Assembly (NCBI GenBank): GCA_018401935.1
Contig: JAGYJQ010000001.1
Location: 124,001 to 188,000, forward strand
Length of the DNA stretch: 64,000 nt
Origin: Balneolaceae bacterium
Lineage (GTDB): Bacteria > Bacteroidota > Rhodothermia > Balneolales > Balneolaceae
Direction of reading: 5' to 3'
In this document: piece by piece, positions 8,684 to 16,382 of the stretch
How positions within the stretch are numbered: position 1 is the stretch's first letter
Layout of the letters: every line of letters starts with the position of its first letter
Notes under the pieces: generated by a model
What the model was told of the DNA's origin: nothing
What the model saw: only the letters and a program-made list of their open reading frames with translations
The model's database searches: none
Program-made: the position numbers and the translations under genes

Positions 8684-9637
8684 TTAGCTAAGATAGGGAG
8701 AAAAGGTCGCTTTTAGATCGCTGTTGATATCTTCAATGAGAGTGGGAGAAAAGGTGGATCCGGTTAACAATTCGAATAGTTGAGCATATCGTTCGTACAC
8801 CTCTATTCGAAATGAGTCGGGTAAATCTGGAAGGACTTGGCCTTCTTTTCCCTGAAAGTTATTATTCATGAGCCATTCTCTAAGAAACTCCTTAGAGAGT
8901 TGTTTCTGAGGCTGTTGGTTATTTTGCCGTTGTTCAAAGCCATCGGCATAAAAATATCGAGAAGAATCGGTAGTATGAACTTCATCGATAAGGGTTAGCT
9001 CACCTTCATATAAGCCAAATTCATACTTGGTATCTACAAGAATAAGCCCTTGTTCACGTGCTATTTGTTGGCCTGTGCTAAATAATTCAAAGGCCTTTTC
9101 TCTTATTTCTGCCCAAAGAGTAGCACTTACAATATTCTGAGCAAGTATTTCTTGTTCCGAAATATCTTCATCATGACCTTCGGATGCCTTGGTGGCTGGG
9201 GTTAGAATGGGCTCTGGAAGAGGATCGTGTTCGTTCAGACCTTCGGGCAGGGTAACCCCACAAAGAGTACGTACCCCACTTTTGTACGTTCTCCAAGCAT
9301 GACCAGTTAAATGAGCCCGAATAACCACCTCAATCGGTATGGGAACGCATTTTTTGGCAATGGTAATATTGGGATGTGGTACCTCAATAATATGATTTGG
9401 CACAATATGAGATACCTTTTCAAATCCAAATTCTGCTAGTTGATTGAGGATTTGACCCTTAAAAGGAATAGCCTGATGCATGATGAAATCAAAGGCAGAT
9501 ATTCTGTCCGTCACCAAAATACCCAGCGTTTGGCTATTCAGGGTATAGACTTCTCTAACTTTGCCTTTGTAGGGTTCTGAAATACTAGGATGAGAACTCG
9601 TAGTAATGCAGTGTGTAAGTGCGCGCTGAAAATCCAA
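8684..9637 (-). CDS. purC: Phosphoribosylaminoimidazole-succinocarboxamide (SAICAR) synthase
   Basis: PurC joins aspartate to CAIR in de novo purine synthesis, using ATP. Visible family motifs are the N-terminal YKGKVREVYTL, then TDRISAFDFIMHQAIPFKG, and VDTKYEFG with LIDEVHTTDSSR. At 317 residues it is the longer form (about 300, as in yeast) rather than the ~240-residue E. coli form. No ATG exists before FIM near residue 53, so a TTG at 9637 is the probable start. It lies 55 bp downstream of the LacI-type regulator on the same strand. Confidence 0.96.
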   Translation of the reverse strand: MDFQRALTHCITTSSHPSISEPYKGKVREVYTLNSQTLGILVTDRISAFDFIMHQAIPFKGQILNQLAEFGFEKVSHIVPNHIIEVPHPNITIAKKCVPIPIEVVIRAHLTGHAWRTYKSGVRTLCGVTLPEGLNEHDPLPEPILTPATKASEGHDEDISEQEILAQNIVSATLWAEIREKAFELFSTGQQIAREQGLILVDTKYEFGLYEGELTLIDEVHTTDSSRYFYADGFEQRQNNQQPQKQLSKEFLREWLMNNNFQGKEGQVLPDLPDSFRIEVYERYAQLFELLTGSTFSPTLIEDINSDLKATFSPYLS

Positions 9638-9692
9638 TACGGTTTTACTTATGGGTTACAAGAAGTGAAGACTAAAGGGAAATCAGTTGAAA

Positions 9693-10703
9693 CTATGACT
9701 TCTCTGTTGACCCTCTAGGTATTAAAATAGGATTTATCATGGTCTGAAACAGCTGGGTGTCCTTACTTTTGATGATGGCTAGCAGTCGTGAAATGGCCTG
9801 AGTTCCAATAGTGTGCATCTGTTGGTCTATGGTCGTTAAGTCAAGATATTTACTCAGCTTTATATTATCGTATCCCATGATAGCCACATCTTCAGGTACT
9901 CGAAGTCCAAGTCGACTTATTGCGTGTAATGCTCCTAAAGCCATAGAGTCATTAAGGCAGAAAATAGCATCGGGAAATTCACTCATCTTAGAGTATTTGT
10001 TGATGGCTTCAAATCCAGCTTCTTCGGTGAATCCGGCATGCTTACTTGTATCACCGGTGATAAAATATTCTTTTTTAGGGCTTTTTTTGAACTTCTTGAA
10101 TGCGTCTTTAAATCCATTTTCACGCTCGATGGAAGTTCTAGTTTTAATAGGCGTGCTAATCATCCCAATCCGTTCGTATCCTGATTTAATGAGGTGCTCG
10201 CCTGCCATAAAACCACCTTGATAGTCATTGACCATAAAGTAATTATAGTCCTTGTGTTGCGAATTCACTAATACTACAGGAACCCCGCTGCTTTGCAGGT
10301 GTAAATGTGCTGTATCACTCACATCTATGGAAATGAGTATGACAGCATCCGCTGAACCACGGTCAAAAAAGTTTATCACCGCTTCTTCAGGATCCTTTGA
10401 TCCCGTGTTGTAAAGAATAATGTCCAAATCTGTTTTCTTCAGCTCATCTTTAACCCCTTTAAGTACTTCATTAAAAAAAGGGGTGGTAAAAGAGGGGACC
10501 GCAACGGCTAACATTTGAGGTTCTTTACTAGCCAATTTGCGCGCATTAACCTGTGGTCGAAAGTTCAGGGTCTTAATGGCTTCCTGTACCCGTTCTTTGG
10601 TTTTATCCGATACATTTAGTGAACCATTTAGCACCCTAGATACGGTTGATATGGCTACATCAGCCCGTTTTGCAACATCGTAGATGGTAATTTTTTTGTT
10701 CAT
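9693..10703 (-). CDS. LacI-family transcriptional regulator
   Basis: A 336-residue repressor-type protein. Residues 5-25 form the LacI helix-turn-helix (TIYDVAKRADVAISTVSRVLN), followed by the hinge helix region and a periplasmic-binding-like sensor domain with GYDNIKLSKYLDLTTIDQQ near the end. The family usually binds sugars, or purines in PurR. Adjacency to purC makes a purine link conceivable, but no PurR box could be found, so the ligand is unknown. A TATATTTG -7 element sits 23 bases upstream, giving a short leader. Confidence 0.93.
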   Translation of the reverse strand: MNKKITIYDVAKRADVAISTVSRVLNGSLNVSDKTKERVQEAIKTLNFRPQVNARKLASKEPQMLAVAVPSFTTPFFNEVLKGVKDELKKTDLDIILYNTGSKDPEEAVINFFDRGSADAVILISIDVSDTAHLHLQSSGVPVVLVNSQHKDYNYFMVNDYQGGFMAGEHLIKSGYERIGMISTPIKTRTSIERENGFKDAFKKFKKSPKKEYFITGDTSKHAGFTEEAGFEAINKYSKMSEFPDAIFCLNDSMALGALHAISRLGLRVPEDVAIMGYDNIKLSKYLDLTTIDQQMHTIGTQAISRLLAIIKSKDTQLFQTMINPILIPRGSTEKS

Positions 10704-10725
10704 GAGTCTTTAATTTTCTTAACAC

Positions 10726-10733
10726 CAAATATA
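10726..10733 (-). promoter_or_regulatory. Bacteroidota-type -7 element upstream of the LacI-type gene
   Basis: The minus strand reads TATATTTG, an exact match to the TAnnTTTG -7 consensus known from Bacteroidota. Transcription would start about 16 bases before the ATG at 10703. No clear TTTG -33 element is seen at the expected distance. Confidence 0.5.
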
Positions 10734-10883
10734 GGTACAGATCGTTTGTAGAAGTAGGTTTAATCAGCCTTGGTTTGAGCTTAGCTGAGTGTTATTTTCA
10801 TCAGACGGAGACACTGTTCTACTCATTATCAGGTTTAATTCTGTGCGCTTATAACCTGTGATTACTAAATAAAAAAGGCTATA

Positions 10884-10891
10884 TAGTTTTG
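10884..10891 (+). promoter_or_regulatory. Possible -7 element for crtB
   Basis: TAGTTTTG matches TAnnTTTG and would start transcription about 150 bases before the crtB ATG. It lies in the loop of a stem (10873-10899), and no TTTG -33 element is evident, so the call is weak. Confidence 0.25.
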
Positions 10892-11049
10892 CGCCTTTTG
10901 TTTATTAGTTAAATTTTCATTCCGTTCTATATAAACAAATAACTAGACAGAATATAACAAACTTTCTGAAGATATGGTATGTATAAGAGGTATTAATTAA
11001 AATTTATTAATGAGGGAACTATTTGCGCCGCAACGTACTTTAGTACTAC

Positions 11050-12027
11050 ATGAGTGCACTTATTAAATATCCAGTCAGTTTAATTCGACCTCTATATGAG
11101 CGAACTTCCTTTCATCGTTCCGTGATAGATGAGATGAACAACGATATGCTCAAGCCCGCTTATTCACATTGCCGTGCCATTACTCGCTATTATGCCAAAA
11201 CCTTTTATATGGCAACACGGTTCTTACCAAATGATAAGCAAAGAGGCATATTTGCGATTTACGGTTACTGCCGTTATATAGATAATCTGGTTGATGATAA
11301 TGTTGATTTGATCAACAACCAGTGTGTAGCTAATGAACAGCTTTCTGGTCAATTGGAAAAGCTCAGAACTAAGATAGTAGATATATACGCGGGCAACATT
11401 GAATCTGATGATCCAATTTTTACCGCTTTTGCCGACACCTTCCTTCACTATGAAATTCCCCAAGAACTCCCATTAATGCTCATTGATGGAGTGGAACAGG
11501 ATTTGCACAAAACTCGCTTCCAAAACTTTAAAGAAATTTACGATTACTCATTCAAAGTAGCCTCTGTCGTTGGTTTAATGACCACACCTGTCTTTGGTTA
11601 CAAAGATGAGCAAGCGCTGAATTACGCTGCAGATTTGGGTATTGCCATGCAGTTAACCAACATATTACGAGATGTGGGTGAGGATATTGATCGTGACCGA
11701 ATTTATTTGGCACAGGATGAACTTACTGCTTTTGGGCTAACAGAGCAGGATATCCTACACCGACGTTTGGATGATAGGTTTGTAGAGTTTATGAAATATC
11801 AAATAAAGAGAGCCAGAGAATATTACCAGCGCGCAGAAAAAGGTATCTCTATGCTAGATCGAAATGCACGACTTCCTGTTTACTTAGCACGATATAATTA
11901 TGCCAAGATTTTAGATAAGATAGAGGAGAACAACTACGATGTTTTCACTTCTAGAGCCTATCTCACTAAATTTGAGAAGCTTAGTATACTCCCTCAGATA
12001 CTATACAAAATCAACAGAGCCTCGTAA
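11050..12027 (+). CDS. crtB: Phytoene/squalene synthase family protein
   Basis: CrtB condenses two geranylgeranyl-PP molecules to phytoene, the first committed carotenoid step. The 325-residue protein has both aspartate-rich motifs of the family: DNLVDD at 78-83 and DVGEDIDRDRIYL near 208-220. The first 30 residues look like a non-conserved extension; MNNDML at residue 29 is an alternative start. A desaturase of the CrtI family is encoded at 45729-47300, which supports phytoene rather than squalene synthesis. The two genes are not clustered, unlike many crt operons. Confidence 0.88.
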   Translation: MSALIKYPVSLIRPLYERTSFHRSVIDEMNNDMLKPAYSHCRAITRYYAKTFYMATRFLPNDKQRGIFAIYGYCRYIDNLVDDNVDLINNQCVANEQLSGQLEKLRTKIVDIYAGNIESDDPIFTAFADTFLHYEIPQELPLMLIDGVEQDLHKTRFQNFKEIYDYSFKVASVVGLMTTPVFGYKDEQALNYAADLGIAMQLTNILRDVGEDIDRDRIYLAQDELTAFGLTEQDILHRRLDDRFVEFMKYQIKRAREYYQRAEKGISMLDRNARLPVYLARYNYAKILDKIEENNYDVFTSRAYLTKFEKLSILPQILYKINRAS

Positions 12028-12168
12028 TTTAGCCTTTCTATAAATACGATTTTTGAACATTCTACAACTTCGACTTAGTTAAAAGTGTGCAGTTTAGTAT
12101 CTTGTCAATCCATTCAGGATACAACCATCTTTTAGTGTACAGATCATAATCTCATACCCTACTGTATT

Positions 12169-13701
12169 ATGAGGCAGATTAATAAAATACTTATTGCGAA
12201 CCGTGGTGAGATAGCTGTTCGCATTATCCGGAGTTGTTCCTCCCTCGGTATTGAAACAGTGGCTGTGTACAGCGAGGCAGATGTATTTGCACCGCATGTT
12301 CGAATGGCTGACGAATCGGTATGTATTGGTCCTGCCGCTTCTTCTCAGAGTTACTTGGTCATGGATACTATTTTAGATGCCGCAGTTAGTACAGGCGCAC
12401 AAGCCATTCATCCCGGATATGGTTTTTTGAGCGAAAATGCCCTTTTTGCCACCAAATGTGAGGACGCGGGTATTATATTTATTGGACCATCGGCCAGTGC
12501 CATTGAGTTAATGGGGGACAAAATGAAAGCTCGTGCATTGGTCCAAGAGCATGGAATACCTTTTCCGCCTGGCTTAGTTGAGCCTATACTCCCAGAGGAT
12601 AATGTTGAACAAATCGCCAGCGAAATTGGATACCCCATTCTTATAAAAGCAGCGGCTGGTGGGGGTGGCAAAGGTATGCGTATAGTTTACGAGGAGTCGG
12701 AGCTTAGAAAGGCCGTAAAAATGGCGGCTTCAGAGGCGCAAAATGCCTTTGGGGATGCGCGGGTCTACATAGAGAAATATCTTGAAAACCCTCGACATGT
12801 GGAAATACAAGTCTTAGCGGATGAGCATGGGCAATATTTTCACTTATTTGACAGAGAATGTTCCATACAACGGCGGCATCAAAAGGTGATAGAGGAAGCA
12901 CCTTGCGCTATTTTAACCGATGATTTACGAGAAAAAATGGCACAATCAGCCATCCAGATCGCCAGAGGTTGTGATTACCATGGTGTGGGTACCGTTGAAT
13001 TCCTGGTGGACAAACATCTGGATTATTACTTTTTGGAAATGAATACTCGGTTGCAAGTGGAGCATCCGGTAACAGAAATGATTACAGGTTTAGATTTAGT
13101 TGAATTGCAAATACGGGTAGCAAAAGGAGAGAAATTAGATTTGTTGCAGAAAGATATTCAGATACAAGGTCATGCCATCGAATGTAGAATTTATGCCGAG
13201 GACCCATTTCATAACTTTTTGCCAGACATTGGATTTTTAGCCAAGCATCGGATTCCATCTGGCATGGGAGTTCGTGTCGATAGTGGGGTAGAAGAGGGAG
13301 CTGAGGTACCTATTCACTATGATCCTATGATTTCAAAACTGAGTGTACATGCTCCAACTCGAGAAAAAGCCATTCAAAAGATGAAAACGGCACTTAGTGA
13401 ATATGAAATTGAAGGATGCCAGACCACTATTTCCTTCTGCGACTATTGCATGCAGCATCCCAGCTTTATTCAGGGGCACTATGATACTCATTTTGTCTCG
13501 GATTATTTCACTCCTGATCTTGAGCATAACCGACTCAGTAATAAACACTCAAAAAGCCTACCTGATTCAAGTGTTATTGCATTAATGGCAGGGGTGCTTT
13601 TTGAACATAAAGCCACCAAAAAAGAACATAAAACATCTACAATCACCTCATCAGCTTCACCTGCCAGTACCCCTTGGTGGACGGCAAGAAGAGCCAACTA
13701 A
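12169..13701 (+). CDS. Biotin carboxylase (acyl-CoA carboxylase biotin carboxylase subunit)
   Basis: This enzyme carboxylates biotin on a carrier protein using ATP and bicarbonate. The N-terminal domain begins KILIANRGEIAVRII. The ATP-grasp loop AAAGGGGKGMRI is at about 161-172 and EMNTRLQVEHPVTEM near 286-300. AccC is normally about 450 residues; this protein has 510. The extra tail includes SVIALMAGVLFEH, reminiscent of propionyl-CoA carboxylase-type subunits, and ends in a low-complexity Ser/Thr/Pro stretch. No biotin carrier or carboxyltransferase gene is adjacent. It is therefore uncertain whether it serves acetyl-, propionyl- or another acyl-CoA carboxylase. The murQ ATG is four bases downstream. 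Confidence 0.9.
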   Translation: MRQINKILIANRGEIAVRIIRSCSSLGIETVAVYSEADVFAPHVRMADESVCIGPAASSQSYLVMDTILDAAVSTGAQAIHPGYGFLSENALFATKCEDAGIIFIGPSASAIELMGDKMKARALVQEHGIPFPPGLVEPILPEDNVEQIASEIGYPILIKAAAGGGGKGMRIVYEESELRKAVKMAASEAQNAFGDARVYIEKYLENPRHVEIQVLADEHGQYFHLFDRECSIQRRHQKVIEEAPCAILTDDLREKMAQSAIQIARGCDYHGVGTVEFLVDKHLDYYFLEMNTRLQVEHPVTEMITGLDLVELQIRVAKGEKLDLLQKDIQIQGHAIECRIYAEDPFHNFLPDIGFLAKHRIPSGMGVRVDSGVEEGAEVPIHYDPMISKLSVHAPTREKAIQKMKTALSEYEIEGCQTTISFCDYCMQHPSFIQGHYDTHFVSDYFTPDLEHNRLSNKHSKSLPDSSVIALMAGVLFEHKATKKEHKTSTITSSASPASTPWWTARRAN

Positions 13702-13705
13702 TGTT

Positions 13706-14617
13706 ATGAACGAAGTATTATTTAAACAGTTAACCAATTTAAAGACAGAGCAGCGAAATCCGAACACTCAAGACATCGATTTAGATGATGCGCTGAGTAT
13801 CGCTCAAAAAATTAACAATGAAGACCAAAAAGTGGCAGAAGCTGTTGGTGAAAAGCTGCCTCAAATAGCTCAGGCTATCGATTGGGTGGCTCAAGCCTTA
13901 TCTCTTGGTGGGCGATTACTCTATTTTGGGGCGGGAACCAGCGGGCGATTAGGGGTATTGGACGCCGCAGAATGTCCTCCCACATTTGGAACAAAGCCCG
14001 AACAGGTTCAGGGATTTATTGCTGGCGGTGAGGCGGCCATGTTTGTAGCTCAAGAAAAGGCAGAAGACAAAGAAGATATTGGAATCGCTGATTTGAATGC
14101 GGTTCATCCCACACGGGCCGATGTGATTTGTGGACTAGCTGCAAGCGGACGAACTCCTTATGTACATGGAGCACTAAAGCGAGGAATGGAACTTGGCTGC
14201 AAAACCATATTTGTTACTACCGTTCCTAAGGAGCAGCTCACCATTTCTCCAGACCTGGTGATTGATGTGCCGGTAGGCCCTGAAGTAATCATGGGGAGTA
14301 CTAGAATGAAAAGTGCCACTGCTCAAAAAATGGTGTTGAATATGATTACTACTGGCGCTATGATTCGTCAAGGTAAAGTCTATGAAAATGTGATGGTTGA
14401 CCTCATGCTAACCAATGCCAAATTGGTAGAACGGGCAAAGCGAATAATCATGAATTTCAGCTCACTGGATTATAAAGGGGCCTCTGAAGTATTAGAGCAG
14501 GCTAATGGGCATGTTAAAACAGCATTGGTCATGGCACTGGGTGGGCATTCAAAAGAACAAGCGGAATCATTGCTTGAAGCTCATCAGGGATTTATTAGAA
14601 AGGCTTTAGAATCATAA
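13706..14617 (+). CDS. murQ: N-acetylmuramic acid 6-phosphate etherase
   Basis: MurQ cleaves the lactyl ether of MurNAc-6-phosphate, giving GlcNAc-6-phosphate during cell-wall recycling. The family block GAGTSGRLGVLDAAECPPTF is present and includes the catalytic Glu region. MGSTRMKSATAQKMVLNM later marks the SIS domain. The open frame reaches back to 13601, but MNEVLFKQL at 13706 gives the normal length (303 residues) and avoids a 101-base overlap with the biotin carboxylase gene. No MurNAc kinase or transporter is nearby. Confidence 0.95.
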   Translation: MNEVLFKQLTNLKTEQRNPNTQDIDLDDALSIAQKINNEDQKVAEAVGEKLPQIAQAIDWVAQALSLGGRLLYFGAGTSGRLGVLDAAECPPTFGTKPEQVQGFIAGGEAAMFVAQEKAEDKEDIGIADLNAVHPTRADVICGLAASGRTPYVHGALKRGMELGCKTIFVTTVPKEQLTISPDLVIDVPVGPEVIMGSTRMKSATAQKMVLNMITTGAMIRQGKVYENVMVDLMLTNAKLVERAKRIIMNFSSLDYKGASEVLEQANGHVKTALVMALGGHSKEQAESLLEAHQGFIRKALES

Positions 14618-14626
14618 CATTAGGTA

Positions 14627-15370
14627 ATGGGGATGTCAATCAGACTATTTAGTATCTACATGTGGCTGTATTATAGCCTACTTTTTATAGTTTTTTTCGT
14701 GCTCATATCCCTCACCTTTCTACTCACATTCCCCTTTGATCCCTACCGTCGTATACCCAATAGAGTGCTTTCTTGGATGGCTTGGTGTATGATGCATCCG
14801 AGTCCAAGTTGGCAGATTCAGATCGAACATACGGAACTACTCAATAAGACAACCCCAACAATCTATGTGTGTAACCACGAAAGTTTTTTGGATATCCCTC
14901 TAATTTACCAGTTACCAATTCAGATGAAATGGGTGGTTAAGCATAGTATGACCTACATTCCAATAATGGGGTGGATGGTTAGACTGACGGGACATTTAAC
15001 CATTAACCGATCCAAAAAATCGGCCCTTAAGAAGTTGAACAACCTAGTTCAACCACTAAAATCTGGTATTCCAGTGATGCTTTTTCCAGAGGGTACACGC
15101 TCACTTGATGGAAATCTGCAACCCTTTAAAAATGGGGCCTTCTTATTAGCAATGGAACATGGTTTTCCCATTCAACCTCTGGTGATAGAAGGGGCTTTTG
15201 AAGTGTTGCGATCCGGGAGTTCCTTATTTCGGCCGAAGGCCCATTTTCGGTTGCGAGTTCTTCCAAGCGTTGATTCCAAAGAATTTGCTTCTATGTCCGA
15301 GCTAAAACAAACTGTGCAAAGGAACATGACGGATGCGTTGACAGAGTTGGAATCCACTCAGCAGAATTAA
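14627..15370 (+). CDS. 1-acyl-sn-glycerol-3-phosphate acyltransferase (PlsC family)
   Basis: A membrane enzyme that acylates lysophosphatidic acid or a related acceptor. An N-terminal hydrophobic helix covers about 10-35. The acyltransferase motif NHESFLD is at 83-89 and the phosphate-binding FPEGTRS near 150-156. The 247-residue length is normal for PlsC. It begins nine bases after murQ, so they are probably co-transcribed. Family members vary in acceptor (phospholipid or ornithine lipid), and the sequence alone does not decide this. Confidence 0.9.
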   Translation: MGMSIRLFSIYMWLYYSLLFIVFFVLISLTFLLTFPFDPYRRIPNRVLSWMAWCMMHPSPSWQIQIEHTELLNKTTPTIYVCNHESFLDIPLIYQLPIQMKWVVKHSMTYIPIMGWMVRLTGHLTINRSKKSALKKLNNLVQPLKSGIPVMLFPEGTRSLDGNLQPFKNGAFLLAMEHGFPIQPLVIEGAFEVLRSGSSLFRPKAHFRLRVLPSVDSKEFASMSELKQTVQRNMTDALTELESTQQN

Positions 15371-15440
15371 CCCAAACCGAGTCAAGACAGCCCAATCTAC
15401 CCATTTCTATCTAGCCATTTTAAACACTAGATTACACCGT

Positions 15441-16133
15441 ATGTGGTTCGATTCATCATCCATTTATTGGTTATCGTATAAAAAAGCATATCCACTGCGT
15501 ATGATGGGAGCGGTGTGTGGGATTTTGGTTTTATTTATTGCATTATTTAAATGGCCAATGGAACCTAGGTTAAACCCAAACCAGCAAAAAATAAACTCCA
15601 TTTCTAAGGAAGAATTGGTGCTTCAACCCATGATAATAACTCGCCAAAATGTTGGTGTAGCAGCCCCACCGAAACCAGTTATCCCAGCTTTAGCGCCCGA
15701 ATATCGACTCATTGAGGAAGATTTCTTACCCATTGAGCGACCGAACCTTCTGGTTACTGAGTTTGAGCAATCTCAAAATGCCAGCACGGGATGGATGGGC
15801 GATGAGCAAAAAATTACGGGTGACCCGGATCGCTTAGCTCGCATAAAAAAAATAGTAGAGCCTTCTTATACCAACGAAGCATTAGCGAGCAATGAACAAT
15901 ATAGAATTGGGGTAGAAATGGTCATAGATTCATCCGGTAGAGTCGTAGAAGCTTATGTATCTTCCATCGAACAGCTGCTCTCTAATGGCGAACGACTCAA
16001 GCGAGAGCAGGTTCAGTATGGAATTTTGGAAGCCATTATAGAGGCTGCTTTTTTGTGGGAATTTAGTCCAGCGGTTAAAGATGGACGGCCGGTTAGAACC
16101 CAGAGAACCGAGCTTTTTCTTTTTGGCATGTAG
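15441..16133 (+). CDS. TonB-like energy transducer protein
   Basis: A 230-residue protein with one N-terminal membrane helix (about 22-38), a proline-containing periplasmic linker (PPKPVIPALAPE), and a C-terminal alpha/beta domain. That domain, from about 140, has VVEAYVSSIEQ, FLWEFSPAVKDGRPV and RTQRTELFLFGM, which match the TonB C-terminal pattern. It would link the proton-motive force to TonB-dependent receptors such as the one at 48754-51198 (inference). No ExbB or ExbD gene is in the window. The linker is short compared with classical TonB. Confidence 0.78.
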   Translation: MWFDSSSIYWLSYKKAYPLRMMGAVCGILVLFIALFKWPMEPRLNPNQQKINSISKEELVLQPMIITRQNVGVAAPPKPVIPALAPEYRLIEEDFLPIERPNLLVTEFEQSQNASTGWMGDEQKITGDPDRLARIKKIVEPSYTNEALASNEQYRIGVEMVIDSSGRVVEAYVSSIEQLLSNGERLKREQVQYGILEAIIEAAFLWEFSPAVKDGRPVRTQRTELFLFGM

Positions 16134-16134
16134 A

Positions 16135-16165
16135 TTGTGAATGCCTAGTAATAGGCGTATATTTG
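16135..16165 (+). promoter_or_regulatory. Promoter of tRNA-Ser (TTG-N20-TATATTTG)
   Basis: TTG at 16135-16137 and TATATTTG at 16158-16165 are separated by 20 bases, matching the Bacteroidota-type -33/-7 arrangement. The mature tRNA starts 10 bases after the -7 box. The -33 part overlaps the end of the TonB-like gene. Confidence 0.65.
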
Positions 16166-16175
16166 CCTACCTTTT

Positions 16176-16264
16176 GGAGAGGTGCCGGAGCGGTCGAACG
16201 GGCTCGCCTGGAAAGCGTGTGTGCCCCCACCGGGGTACCGAGGGTTCGAATCCCTCCCTCTCCG
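16176..16264 (+). tRNA. tRNA-Ser (GGA anticodon)
   Basis: The acceptor stem GGAGAGG (16176-16182) pairs with CCTCTCC (16257-16263), with discriminator G at 16264. The anticodon loop CTGGAAA (16208-16214) gives anticodon GGA, reading UCC and UCU serine codons. A long variable arm (class II tRNA) and the GGTTCGAATCC T-arm are present. CCA is not encoded. The anticodon stem CTCGC/GCGTG has one T-T mismatch (pair 28-42). Confidence 0.96.
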
Positions 16265-16382
16265 CTGTTTTTGAAGTATTTTTTTGAAGTATTAACATAT
16301 CATTACTACCCAAATGGGCAGTATTCAATTACCATATATATAGTATATTTTGGTAGCTACTATCTACAATTAATTTACCATT

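Larger units (their letters stand above)
10704..11049. other. 346-bp divergent intergenic region between lacI-type gene and crtB
   Basis: This is the only gap over 300 bp. It holds the LacI-type gene promoter (10726-10733), a candidate plus-strand TAGTTTTG (10884-10891), and a 7-bp stem AAAAGGC (10873-10879) / GCCTTTT (10893-10899) with T-rich flanks on both strands. The rest is AT-rich with no ORF or tRNA. No LacI-type operator palindrome was recognised. Confidence 0.6.

Noticed and set aside
9811-10221. 136-codon plus-strand frame inside the LacI-type gene
   Set aside because: Antisense shadow of a well-supported regulator gene.
13601-13705. Longer N-terminus of murQ overlapping the biotin carboxylase gene
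   Set aside because: The extra 35 residues do not resemble MurQ; the ATG at 13706 gives the normal start and length.
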